Shown: one piece after another, positions 1 to 7,041 of the stretch | Layout of the letters: each line of letters begins with the position of its first letter | How positions within the stretch are numbered: the stretch's first letter is position 1 | NCBI GenBank assembly: GCA_035480575.1 | Contig: DATIHR010000028.1 | Location: forward strand, 1-20,681 | Direction: 5' to 3' | Source of the DNA: PMNU01 sp035480575 | Lineage (GTDB): Bacteria; Patescibacteriota; Saccharimonadia; Saccharimonadales; UBA4665 | Length of the DNA: 20,681 nucleotides | Notes under the pieces: generated by a model | What the model saw: the letters and a program-made list of their open reading frames with translations, nothing else | What the model was told of the DNA's origin: nothing | The model's database searches: none | Program-made: the position numbers and the translations under genes

Positions 1-1326
1 TCCAAGTCATCACAGCGTCGCATCTTTAAGGAGGCGATGAGCTTCATCGAAGATCATAGGATCAAACATCTCATAATCGAAAAGGTTGACCGTCACGTGC
101 GTAACCTGCACGACGCCGTCGAGACCCACGACTGGCTCATGGCCGACGAAGACCGTCACGTCCACTTCGTTAAAGATTCCCTAATCATGCACAAAAATAG
201 CCGTTCGCAAGAATGGCTAAACTGGGGCATTCGCGTCGTTATGGCCAAAAACTACATAGATAACCTGCGTGAGGAGGCCATGAAGGGTTGGGCCGAAAAA
301 CTTGCTCAAGGTTGGCTGCCTGCAGTACCGCCTTGTGGCTACATGACGATCACGCAGAACGGCAAGCGTATTCACATACCCGATCCCGCGACATGCCCCA
401 TCATGCAGCGTATGTTTCGGCTGTATCTAGAGCCAAATCACTCCATTTTCACTATCACTAAAGAGCTAGAAAAGGCGGGGGTGCGCACGCGTAAGGGCCG
501 ACCGTTCTCTAAAAGCCACGTTCAGAAGCTGCTAACCAATCCATTCTACATTGGCATTAATCACTTCGACGGCAAAGACTATCCGGGCGCACAGGAACCA
601 ATCATTAGCAAAGATCTGTTCGAGAAAGTGCAGCGCAAAATGCACCGTGCTCGCCCTATGATTTACAAAGTCCACAACCCGGTGCTGAAGAACCTTATCA
701 CCTGTGAAGGTTGCGACGGCGTGGTGACCTGGCAATTGCAAAAAGGTCGTTACTACGGTGGCTGTCAGCGCAGCAAGGAGTGCTGTCGCAAGCGAAAGTT
801 CATTCGCGAGGACAAAGTTGAAGCTGCTATCATGGAGCGCTTACAGCAGCTCGTATGCCCTTCGCAGGAAATCATCGACTGGGTAGCCAACGAGATGCGC
901 GAGCAGCAGCGCGAAAGCATTGAAGAACGCGAGCGCATGTTTACGTCCATCCAGACGCAAATTGAGCGGCTTGAACGCATGGACAACCAACTTTACGACG
1001 ATAAGCTGGCCGGTGACATAACAAAGGAGAAATACAGTGAAAAACATCAACAGTTCGTAAATCAAAAGACTGAGCTTGAGAGTCAGCTCGCTAAGATCGA
1101 CAAAGACAGCAAGCAGGGCCTGGAACAACGCCTGGTGCTACTGGAGCTATCCCAAAAAGCGGCTAGCCTTTACCAAACCAAAACGCCTGAGCAAAAGCGG
1201 CTCATAATAACCAAACTTTTCAGTAAGATTACGTCAAAAGACGACACCGTATCTGTTAGCTACACTAACTTTGCAAGCGTTATAGCCCAAAACGTACTTA
1301 AAACTAAGGAAGTAATAGGAGGATAG
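1..1326 (+). CDS. Large serine recombinase, N-terminus cut by window edge
   Basis: The frame is already open at base 1, so the 441 visible residues lack the N-terminal catalytic domain with the nucleophilic serine, except its end (FIEDHRIKHLIIEKVDR is typical of the helix that closes it). Next comes the recombinase DNA-binding domain (GWLPAVPPCGY, then RTRKGRPFSKSHVQKLLTNP and FYIGI, a very typical stretch). A zinc beta-ribbon follows with cysteine pairs in LITCEGCDG and GGCQRSKECCRK, then a long charged coiled coil and a short tail. This order is that of large serine integrases and transposases. An ATG at 37 exists but is internal to the domain fold, so it is not the start. The gene points at the 3' end of tRNA-Trp, 87 bp downstream, as expected at the edge of an integrated element. 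Family is secure; activity cannot be judged without the missing part. Confidence 0.93.
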   Translation, partial: SKSSQRRIFKEAMSFIEDHRIKHLIIEKVDRHVRNLHDAVETHDWLMADEDRHVHFVKDSLIMHKNSRSQEWLNWGIRVVMAKNYIDNLREEAMKGWAEKLAQGWLPAVPPCGYMTITQNGKRIHIPDPATCPIMQRMFRLYLEPNHSIFTITKELEKAGVRTRKGRPFSKSHVQKLLTNPFYIGINHFDGKDYPGAQEPIISKDLFEKVQRKMHRARPMIYKVHNPVLKNLITCEGCDGVVTWQLQKGRYYGGCQRSKECCRKRKFIREDKVEAAIMERLQQLVCPSQEIIDWVANEMREQQRESIEERERMFTSIQTQIERLERMDNQLYDDKLAGDITKEKYSEKHQQFVNQKTELESQLAKIDKDSKQGLEQRLVLLELSQKAASLYQTKTPEQKRLIITKLFSKITSKDDTVSVSYTNFASVIAQNVLKTKEVIGG

Positions 1327-1369
1327 GAAATGGTCAACCAAACCGCACAAAACGACGAAAATAACAGGG

Positions 1370-1406
1370 GTAAAAACGAAAACGAAGCGCTTTTAGATGC
1401 GCTTCG
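1370..1406 (-). terminator. Rho-independent terminator of tRNA-Trp
   Basis: Read on the minus strand, CGAAGCGC (1406-1399) and GCGCTTCG (1390-1383) form a perfect 8-bp stem with an 8-nt loop, followed by the T-rich run TTTTCGTTTTT. It lies just beyond the tRNA 3' end. There is no T tract on the plus side, so it is probably not the recombinase terminator. Confidence 0.8.
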
Positions 1407-1413
1407 ACCTATA

Positions 1414-1490
1414 TGGCAGGGGAGACAGGGATCGAACCTGCGACCTTCGGTTTTGGAGACCGACGCTGCTACCAGCTGAGCTACTCCCCT
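1414..1490 (-). tRNA. trnW: tRNA-Trp (anticodon CCA)
   Basis: On the minus strand the acceptor stem AGGGGAG pairs with CTCCCCT, the D arm contains AGCTCAGCTGGTAGC, the anticodon stem TCGGT/ACCGA encloses loop CTCCAAA (anticodon CCA), and the T arm contains GGTTCGATCC. The discriminator G is followed by an encoded CCA (1416-1414). Only UGG is read by this anticodon, which agrees with UGA being a stop here. The 3' end faces the serine recombinase. Confidence 0.97.
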
Positions 1491-1500
1491 ATAAACGGCG

Positions 1501-1509
1501 CATATAGCA
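1501..1509 (-). promoter_or_regulatory. Extended -10 promoter of tRNA-Trp
   Basis: The minus strand reads TGC-TATATG at 1509-1501, ending 10 nt before the mature tRNA 5' end. This predicts transcription start around 1494 and a pre-tRNA leader of only a few bases. No good -35 hexamer is visible, as is usual for TGn-extended promoters. Confidence 0.55.
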
Positions 1510-1587
1510 TGCCTGCAATAAACCATTAGATAATAACAAATTCAAGCCGTTTTTGGTAGCGCCGTACCCATAGTCGCTCACTCTCAC

Positions 1588-1654
1588 CGTCATGCCGGGC
1601 TTGACCCGGAATCTAGCGTTGGTGTTTGGATACCGGGTCAAGCCCGGCATGACG
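1588..1654. repeat. 22-bp perfect inverted repeat (dispersed palindromic element)
   Basis: Bases 1588-1609 and 1633-1654 are perfect reverse complements around a 23-nt spacer; the core of the left arm is GTCATGCCGGGCTTGACCCG. Pairing resumes inside the spacer after one mismatch (1611-1613 with 1629-1631). The same kind of palindrome (GTCATGCCGGGCTTGACCCGG...CCGGGTCAAGCCCGGCATGAC) is known as a dispersed intergenic repeat in many proteobacterial genomes. It lies between tRNA-Trp and the converging end of the DrrAB operon. No T tract follows on either strand, so it is not a canonical terminator, though it could stabilise the exporter mRNA 3' end. Confidence 0.85.
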
Positions 1655-1681
1655 AGCATACGAATATGAGCGCATTCTCGA

Positions 1682-2491
1682 TTAATGCGTGGTCTTGCGT
1701 TTAAACAAGTAGGTCGCCAGCGGCACGGCCACTATTAAAATGCCTAAACACCATACAATAGATAGCCAGCCGTGGTCACCGAGCGGTTTGCCCAAAATAA
1801 GCGCGCGTAACGCCTCGACAATATGGGTAATTGGTTGGTTAACGGCAAAGGCTTTGAGCACGGTGTTCATGCCCTCGGCGGGTACGAACGCGGTGCTGGC
1901 GAATGTAAGCGGGAACACCAGCACAAACCCAAGCCACTGTACGCCTTCCACGCTTTTTGCGACGATGCCCATAATAGCGGACAGCCAGGAAAACGCGAGC
2001 GTAAACAGCAACAAAATGCCGGCAATCAGCAACCAATCGGTAAAGTCGGCCTTTGGCCGGAAGCCGATTACTAAGCCGGCAAGTATCATAACAACAGACG
2101 AGATTGTGTTGCGGAACAAGTCAGATATAACATGCCCGTTTAATACGGCTAGGTTGCTCATGGGCAATGACCGGAAACGGTCCACAATGCCACGTTGCAG
2201 GTCATTACATATTGCCAAGGCCGTTGTTGTAGAACCAAACGCGGCGGTTTGCACAATAATACCGGCCATTAGGAAATCCAGGTAGCTTACATCCGGCGGC
2301 AGCGCCTTGGAGATCGCGCCACCAAATACGGACGCAAACAACACCAAAAACATAATGGGTTGGAAAAACGCACCTAGCAGCTGGTCGGTATTGCGGATGA
2401 TGTGCATGCTGCTGCGCTTGATCATAGTAAGCGAGTCGTTAAGCGCCGAAAACACCTTGGGGCGCTTGTCGAATACAAGTTGGACAGCCAT
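1682..2491 (-). CDS. ABC-2 type exporter permease, DrrB-like
   Basis: 269 residues with about six hydrophobic segments. The N-terminal IIRNTDQLLGAFFQPIMFLVLF and FGGAI are hallmark DrrB/ABC-2 permease sequences. FGSTTTALAICNDLQRGIVDRFRSLPMS is the conserved coupling region that contacts the ATPase. It should form the membrane channel of an efflux ABC transporter moving lipophilic compounds or envelope precursors; the substrate cannot be told. The ATG (2491-2489) overlaps the TAA of the upstream ATPase by one base (TAATG), so the two are translationally coupled. Length matches the family (260-290). Confidence 0.93.
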   Translation of the reverse strand: MAVQLVFDKRPKVFSALNDSLTMIKRSSMHIIRNTDQLLGAFFQPIMFLVLFASVFGGAISKALPPDVSYLDFLMAGIIVQTAAFGSTTTALAICNDLQRGIVDRFRSLPMSNLAVLNGHVISDLFRNTISSVVMILAGLVIGFRPKADFTDWLLIAGILLLFTLAFSWLSAIMGIVAKSVEGVQWLGFVLVFPLTFASTAFVPAEGMNTVLKAFAVNQPITHIVEALRALILGKPLGDHGWLSIVWCLGILIVAVPLATYLFKRKTTH

Positions 2492-3462
2492 TATTTTTGC
2501 TCCTCTTCTTCGTTTTTGGTTGGTTGCTTTTGTTTGCCGGTAAGCGACAGGAACACGTCGTCTAGTGTTGGCTTGTGGATGGCCATAGCTTGAATGGAAA
2601 GGTTATGTTTGGCAAGTAGTTCCAGCGCATCCTTCACGTCTTTATTAGTGTCTTTAATGACAATAGTAACGGTGCGCTCTTTGTCATCGCTGTCAACAAC
2701 GGCTTTGCCAAGGACTTCGGCGGCGGCTTTGAATGTCTTGCCGTCTTTTAGCGTGAGTTCTAGGCGGTCGTTGCCTACTTTACTCTTTAACTCGTTAGCG
2801 GTCCCCTCGGCAATTACCTTGCCGCCGTCAATAACGACAATCTGGTCGGCCAATTGGTCGGCTTCTTCAAGGTACTGGGTTGTTAGCAGGATAGTAGTGC
2901 CTTGTTCCATAAGCCGGCGAATGATCTCCCACATGGCAATGCGCGAACGTGGGTCCAGGCCAGTTGTGGGCTCATCCAAAAAAATGATGGGCGGCGTGGC
3001 AATGAGGCTAACCGCAAGGTCAAGCCGGCGGCGCATGCCGCCAGAGTACGTTTTGGCCGGGCGGTCAGCGGCGTCTACCAGACTAAACTCCTCAAGTAGT
3101 TCCTGGGCGCGGGCTTTGGCACTGGCTGCTGTTAGACGGTATAACCGGCCCATCATCACCAAGTTTTCGCGGCCGGTCAAAAGCTCATCAATGGCAGCCG
3201 ACTGGCCGGTAAGGCCAATACATTCGCGCACTTTGTCGGGTTCGGTTTGTACGTCGTGGCCCTCAATGGTTACCGTGCCACCGTCAAACCCAAGCAGGGT
3301 ACTTAAAATACGTACAGTGGTCGTTTTGCCAGCGCCGTTGGGGCCAAGCAATGCAAGCATTGTGCCGCGCGCAACCTGCAGGTCTATACCTTTCAGTACG
3401 TTGTTGGTACCGTACGATTTTCTCAAATCTTTAACAGTAATGGCATATAAACTATGCGCCAT
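2491..3462 (-). CDS. ABC exporter ATPase, DrrA-like
   Basis: 323 residues. Walker A GPNGAGKTT lies near residue 40, the signature YSGGMRRRLDLA near 140, Walker B IIFLDEPTTGLDPRSR near 160, and LLTTQYLEEADQLADQI replaces the usual switch histidine with Gln, a known feature of the DrrA (daunorubicin-resistance) subfamily. The C-terminal 80 residues are the DrrA-type extension, including PTLDDVFLSLTG. It powers the permease encoded immediately downstream. The start is fixed by AAGGAG (minus strand of 3474-3469) six bases before the ATG. This is one of the clearer Shine-Dalgarno starts in the window, in contrast to the divergent gene at 3560. Confidence 0.96.
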   Translation of the reverse strand: MAHSLYAITVKDLRKSYGTNNVLKGIDLQVARGTMLALLGPNGAGKTTTVRILSTLLGFDGGTVTIEGHDVQTEPDKVRECIGLTGQSAAIDELLTGRENLVMMGRLYRLTAASAKARAQELLEEFSLVDAADRPAKTYSGGMRRRLDLAVSLIATPPIIFLDEPTTGLDPRSRIAMWEIIRRLMEQGTTILLTTQYLEEADQLADQIVVIDGGKVIAEGTANELKSKVGNDRLELTLKDGKTFKAAAEVLGKAVVDSDDKERTVTIVIKDTNKDVKDALELLAKHNLSIQAMAIHKPTLDDVFLSLTGKQKQPTKNEEEEQK

Positions 3463-3485
3463 AAAAAACTCCTTCGCGAAAAATA

Positions 3486-3515
3486 ACTCCTAGTATCATA
3501 CCAGATACAAGGAGT
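3486..3515 (-). promoter_or_regulatory. DrrAB promoter overlapped by a palindrome (putative operator)
   Basis: The minus strand carries an extended -10, TGG-TATGAT (3503-3495). The same bases form an interrupted palindrome centred at 3500.5: ACTCC(3486-3490)/GGAGT(3511-3515) and GTATC(3493-3497)/GATAC(3504-3508). A two-fold site sitting on the -10 box is the usual geometry of a repressor operator (TetR or PadR families often control such exporters), but no such regulator gene is nearby. The palindrome is seen; the operator role is inferred. Confidence 0.5.
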
Positions 3516-3544
3516 CCTTAGAACTATTCGTACTCCATACAAAC

Positions 3545-3553
3545 TGTTATTAT
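3545..3553 (+). promoter_or_regulatory. Extended -10 for a leaderless start at 3560
   Basis: TGT-TATTAT ends at 3553. Six bases (GCAACA) separate it from the ATG at 3560, so transcription should begin at or within a base of the A of the start codon. No Shine-Dalgarno site is present. Confidence 0.55.
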
Positions 3554-3559
3554 GCAACA

Positions 3560-4444
3560 ATGTACGAAAAAGGCAGTTACGGTGCACCCTTTACCAACGC
3601 GCAGCGGTCGGCACTACAAAGCGATGTTAACCTGCAGTTGTTGTTCGCAACCCATGGCAGCGAGCATGGTCATCCTGACATTGGCATGTACGCCCGCCAC
3701 GTTACAGACGCCGACTATGCAAATGCAGCGCAGCTTGTTAGCCGCCTCGACCCTCGTCGCCACGATGCTCTGGCAGTGGAAGGGTATGCGTACGAAGACG
3801 GCAAGATCGGCCGCGACAATCTAACAGAAGAAATGGACTTACTAGCCGGATCTACACAACTGTTCGATGTGCCGGATCCACTCGATTACAGTGGAATTCT
3901 GGAACAAATGCACACGGTACGTATGATCAATACATTCAGATACGCCCGGCACCTTGCCCTTCTTGATAATATTCCTGTGTATATTGCCAATGCCAACCGT
4001 GCCCAAATGGAGGATTTTCAAAACAAACGGCGTATGACCGTCCTTAAGAAGGCAACTCATATCGTGTTTGGCCCGTCGTCCATACTCGACAGAGAGGAAA
4101 TTGCCTACCGCGATTTCCACATGGTCAAACGGCTGGGCGAAATTGGACTGCAGGTCGCACTACAAGACCCGTTCATGCGTATAGGGCAAGCGGAGCGTAA
4201 ACCGACCCTGGCCTTTATGGCAGGGGCTGGCCACCACGCTGGCGTTACCCGACTTTTGGATCAAGAAAATGTCCCCTATACGGCAACGCTGTTCGGCGGC
4301 AAGGAGTATCCCGACGCCAAAAGCCTATTCCTTGCCAATATACCCCAGGATATACGTGAGCTATGGCGAACGGCAACTGGGCGCTCCCGCAAACGCGAGC
4401 TATTCCGTATGGCGCACGAACGCGGCAAGCACGCAACATTGTAA
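3560..4444 (+). CDS. Orphan protein, possibly TraB/EreA-ChaN-like
   Basis: 294 residues, no signal peptide or membrane segment. Features seen: LLFATHGSEHGHPDIGMYARHV near residues 27-48, DALAVEGYAYEDG, and a C-terminal LAFMAGAGHHAGVTRLLDQENVPYTATLFGG. The order of an N-terminal His-rich strand-turn, a central LAVEG strand, and a C-terminal 'GAGHxxGVxxLL' element recalls the TraB/Tiki/ChaN/EreA fold, where such residues bind a metal or act on substrate. This match is by eye and weak. The start is chosen at 3560 because a -10 box lies exactly 7 bases before it; an upstream ATG at 3552 is in another frame. A decayed copy of its C-terminal coding sequence seems to lie at 5208-5252. Confidence 0.7.
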   Translation: MYEKGSYGAPFTNAQRSALQSDVNLQLLFATHGSEHGHPDIGMYARHVTDADYANAAQLVSRLDPRRHDALAVEGYAYEDGKIGRDNLTEEMDLLAGSTQLFDVPDPLDYSGILEQMHTVRMINTFRYARHLALLDNIPVYIANANRAQMEDFQNKRRMTVLKKATHIVFGPSSILDREEIAYRDFHMVKRLGEIGLQVALQDPFMRIGQAERKPTLAFMAGAGHHAGVTRLLDQENVPYTATLFGGKEYPDAKSLFLANIPQDIRELWRTATGRSRKRELFRMAHERGKHATL

Positions 4445-4453
4445 TTAAATGTT

Positions 4454-4459
4454 TATAAT
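4454..4459 (+). promoter_or_regulatory. -10 box of the 4470 gene
   Basis: A perfect TATAAT lies at 4454-4459, just after the stop codon at 4444, with the ATG at 4470. Predicted start of transcription is about 4466, giving a 5' leader of 3-5 bases. This box favours the ATG at 4470 over the one at 4449, which precedes the promoter. Confidence 0.55.
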
Positions 4460-4469
4460 ATTGTTTCTT

Positions 4470-5189
4470 ATGTCAATCGATACTACTCATTTCCATTCGC
4501 CGCCGCCAGCAGAGCTAGGCACAGTCAGTTTAGCGGACTTCGAGAACCTAGCCGCTGTTAGCTATAGCATTGGCTGCGAAAGCATGCCTCTAGCGCCAGA
4601 CAGTCTGGATTACCACATTACACCAGAGGGCGCAGTATCGGTTATGACAGATACCCGGTATGATCCTGACGGCACCTGGGGCGCCACCAAATACTCACTT
4701 CTGCCAGTAGACGCCCGCAAAAGCCGCGCTTTAGGCGAAGCGTTAAAACCGTTTATTGCAACCGGACAGGGCTGGCTGCACGACGATGTGGACATGATAG
4801 TAGGATTCTTTCGATCATTACAGCGCACATCTGATGCCGGGAGGTGGCATGTCGACAGCACATCAGCAAAAGAAGGCTTCCGAGCCATCCTGCTATATGA
4901 TGCGCGCCCCACGCAGTTTGCCGTCGGCACCCTGGCACTCGACACGCTCGGTACGGAGCGTCCTTTGACGCCGTGGGCAATGAGGCAATTTCTTTCAAGT
5001 TATCGAATCGAGGAAGCGCTTGAGTCTAAGAATGAGGAGCTTACTGTAGTGAACGGACCTGCCGCATTACATGCAGCCGGCATAACCCACGAACACATAC
5101 ACCGAGCCGCAGCCGTTCCGCGGTCTATGAATGACATACAACGTACATTTCTACGATTAGCTACAATCCGCCCCCAGCAAGAAGCATAA
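4470..5189 (+). CDS. Hypothetical soluble protein
   Basis: 239 residues from the ATG at 4470 (MSIDTTHFHSPPP). I do not recognise the family. It has no membrane segment, a proline-rich first 15 residues, and a mixed alpha/beta-looking middle (DTRYDPDGTWGATKYSLLPVD; FRAILLYDARPTQFAVGTLALDTLG). The helical C-terminus includes SSYRIEEALESKNEELTVVNG and MNDIQRTFLRLATIRPQQEA. It follows the 3560 gene by 25 bp but has its own TATAAT. The coding call rests on length and absence of competing frames. Confidence 0.7.
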   Translation: MSIDTTHFHSPPPAELGTVSLADFENLAAVSYSIGCESMPLAPDSLDYHITPEGAVSVMTDTRYDPDGTWGATKYSLLPVDARKSRALGEALKPFIATGQGWLHDDVDMIVGFFRSLQRTSDAGRWHVDSTSAKEGFRAILLYDARPTQFAVGTLALDTLGTERPLTPWAMRQFLSSYRIEEALESKNEELTVVNGPAALHAAGITHEHIHRAAAVPRSMNDIQRTFLRLATIRPQQEA

Positions 5190-5207
5190 CAAAAGCTTGC
5201 AGGCGCT

Positions 5208-5252
5208 GAGGTCCGCAGTACGACTGGACGCTCCGGCAAGCGCGAACTACTG
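5208..5252 (+). pseudogene. Decayed copy of the 3' end of the 3560 gene
   Basis: Bases 5223-5251 match 4376-4404 at 24 of 29 positions, counted by hand. The same reading frame gives EVRSTTGRSGKRELL here and ELWRTATGRSRKRELF there. Three of the five differences are third-position changes (GGG/GGA, AAA/AAG, GAG/GAA), which suggests the copy was once under coding selection. No start codon or full domain remains, and its end overlaps the stop codon of the minus-strand gene at 5247. Confidence 0.5.
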
Positions 5253-5759
5253 GGCAAAAAACTCCTCGTCGCCCGGCCATGGGCTATGTAGGTCGAAACG
5301 ATTAAAGCAAAACGTGGCGCCCACATAGACGCCAATAATAGTGTTATGCAGATACTGTCCGGTATCCGCTAAATGATACTGCGTAGCGTCTGAGCCACGG
5401 CCTGCCTCCATAACACCCTCATCGTTGCCTATCCAGACTTTCTCGTTCCCTGGTGGATGATCTAGCTGGATGTCTACGCTGTTCTTTGCAGGTTCGCTCG
5501 CCACAACTACCGTACACGTAGGGAATTCGGTTTCGTCACGGGCGCGTCCGGCAAATGCGTTAACAAACGTCAAACTCGCTACCAACGCAACCGCACCAGC
5601 GGCGGTCCACATGCGGCGCGGCGATACTTCTGCCTTAGGCGGATCCTCAATTGGGCTTAGAGGAATTCTAGATTGTGCCGAATCAGAAACACCGGGTACA
5701 ACAGGTACCTTAATAGACCCTACGTAGTGCGCGTACTCTAATTGATCTGCGGAAGGCAT
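5247..5759 (-). CDS. Single-pass membrane protein, unknown
   Basis: 170 residues. A proline-rich cytoplasmic N-terminus of about 47 residues is followed by a basic RRMW and one hydrophobic segment (AAGAVALVASLTFVNAFAG, about 53-71). A roughly 100-residue outer domain with two cysteines (TCTVVV and TFCFNRF) could form a disulfide. Topology suggests a surface-exposed anchored domain, of interest in an organism that lives attached to host cells. No family recognised. The start is supported by a leaderless promoter (TGG-TATAAA, six bases before the ATG). Confidence 0.75.
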   Translation of the reverse strand: MPSADQLEYAHYVGSIKVPVVPGVSDSAQSRIPLSPIEDPPKAEVSPRRMWTAAGAVALVASLTFVNAFAGRARDETEFPTCTVVVASEPAKNSVDIQLDHPPGNEKVWIGNDEGVMEAGRGSDATQYHLADTGQYLHNTIIGVYVGATFCFNRFDLHSPWPGDEEFFAQ

Positions 5760-5765
5760 TACACT

Positions 5766-5774
5766 TTTATACCA
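5766..5774 (-). promoter_or_regulatory. Extended -10 for a leaderless start at 5759
   Basis: The minus strand reads TGG-TATAAA at 5774-5766, then AGTGTA, then the ATG (5759). The predicted transcription start coincides with the start codon; no Shine-Dalgarno site is present. Confidence 0.65.
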
Positions 5775-5852
5775 CTAGCATTGCCGATTGTGCAGCATTT
5801 TATGGCTGAAGATAGTACAAAGGTTATTTTCGCCTATACAGGATATTCATTG

Positions 5853-5858
5853 TATAGT
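5853..5858 (+). promoter_or_regulatory. -10 box for the sigma-like/ligase-like operon
   Basis: TATAGT at 5853-5858 is followed by seven bases and the ATG at 5866, predicting a leaderless mRNA for the two-gene unit 5866-8493. It selects 5866 over the in-frame ATG at 5788, which lies upstream of the promoter. Confidence 0.55.
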
Positions 5859-5865
5859 AGCGCAT

Positions 5866-7023
5866 ATGTCACCCCAAGAAATGGACCCGTCTCGGTACGA
5901 TTTACAGCCGGGCATTACTCCCGACCTTCGCATACTTTTGCCTGCGGCCGAGACTGGCGACGAGGCAGCGGTCGCGGCACTCCATGCACTTAACGGAATT
6001 ATCATCGCTAGTAGGCTCAGAAGATATTCCGGCCTAAGAATAGACCGCGACAACATTCGTGGGGCTGTAGTTGAGAAGCTGTTACAGGCTTCTTTTGATC
6101 CACATTGGCCATTACCAGAAGGGACGCCTCCAGAAGCCGAAGCCGCCGTAATAATGAGGCGCTACAGGGTATATGTTGCTAAAACGATCCGCAGCGCTGT
6201 AGCCGATGACACGCCAAGGCGTACGATGGAAATTCCGCTGATATATGACCCGAAAGATCGCGTCGTCGAATCGGCCAAAGAGACTCGGCATAATAATGGC
6301 AACGGCGTAGCTGCAATTCCAGACGAAATAATAAATGAGACACTCACAGAACTTCAGCAAACAATCTTTTACTTGCGGCGCGAGGGCGTAAAATATCCTG
6401 AAATGAGCGAACAGCTTGGCATGGGGTATGTAGCCATAAAAGGCGTCATGCACCGTGCAATCCAACGGTTAGAAAAACGCATACTCAACCCGGCAGGCCT
6501 ATTGCGCATTAACCAGGTAATTGAAGGGACAGATTTTAAACATAAGACTGTTCTGACTGCGATATACAGGGGGGATATACAGGCAGTTAAAATCTTTGAC
6601 CGTTGGTACACTAAGCCAGAATGGCTCGATGACTTGCGCCAACCCAAAAATACAGTATTACTAAGCGACATGGCCGACCAGGCTACAGTATTGGCAGTAA
6701 GACGTAGATATGCGAATCGTCTGATAACACATAATGGGCGGGTGTATATCAGGGCCGAAGATGTAGAGCTGGTAGCCGAAATAAGCAAAGAGAAAAGACT
6801 TTCGCGTCGAAAAGCGATTCCGCCCAAGCTGGGTTATATTTCTCTGGGCGATCTAGAATGCACGGCGACAGAATACCGCGCACTCCGCAAGAGTACATAT
6901 TCGGAAATTATTGCGCGTGGGCGCAGACGCTTCGTGCCCGAAGATGAGGCGCTGGATCAACTGGAGCGCTTGCGTGCCAAGAAACAAGATCCACCAGCAT
7001 CCAGCACTTCAGGAAATGAATAA
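5866..7023 (+). CDS. Sigma-70-like transcription factor with extra C-terminal DNA-binding-like modules
   Basis: 385 residues from ATG 5866. Residues 30-125 resemble sigma region 2: GDEAAVAALHALNGIIIASR, then RDNIRGAVVEKLLQASFDP, MRRYRVYVAKTIRSAV and a basic DDTPRRT. Residues 156-207 resemble region 4: a TELQQTIFYLRREGVKYPEM segment, then SEQLGMGYVAIKGVMHRAIQRLEKR, a helix-turn-helix. Beyond the usual length there are three further short units that look like excisionase/MerR-type helix-turn-helix domains (VIEGTDFKHKTVLTAIYRGD...WLDDL; SDMADQATVLAVRRRYANRL...VYIRAEDVELV; SLGDLECTATEYRALRKSTY...RRFVPEDEAL). It is cotranscribed with the PafA/Dop-like gene 18 bp downstream, so the two probably act together. 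The C-terminus ends in GNE. Alternative: a phage- or element-type regulator rather than a true sigma factor. Confidence 0.75.
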   Translation: MSPQEMDPSRYDLQPGITPDLRILLPAAETGDEAAVAALHALNGIIIASRLRRYSGLRIDRDNIRGAVVEKLLQASFDPHWPLPEGTPPEAEAAVIMRRYRVYVAKTIRSAVADDTPRRTMEIPLIYDPKDRVVESAKETRHNNGNGVAAIPDEIINETLTELQQTIFYLRREGVKYPEMSEQLGMGYVAIKGVMHRAIQRLEKRILNPAGLLRINQVIEGTDFKHKTVLTAIYRGDIQAVKIFDRWYTKPEWLDDLRQPKNTVLLSDMADQATVLAVRRRYANRLITHNGRVYIRAEDVELVAEISKEKRLSRRKAIPPKLGYISLGDLECTATEYRALRKSTYSEIIARGRRRFVPEDEALDQLERLRAKKQDPPASSTSGNE

Positions 7024-7041
7024 AAAACTCAGGGGGTCAAA

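Noticed and set aside
532..1128. Open frames on the minus strand within the recombinase gene
   Set aside because: They are shadows of a gene with clear domain matches and have no start signals of their own.
1588..1654. The palindrome as a CRISPR repeat or intrinsic terminator
   Set aside because: It is a single inverted pair with no spaced direct repeats, and no T tract follows on either strand.
1740..3493. Long plus-strand open frames opposite the DrrAB operon
   Set aside because: The minus strand has intact ABC motifs throughout; the plus frames are Ser/Thr/Arg-rich antisense products without recognisable domains.
5788..5865. Upstream in-frame ATG (5788) as start of the sigma-like gene
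   Set aside because: The extra 26 residues show no sigma-like sequence and the -10 box lies between this ATG and 5866.
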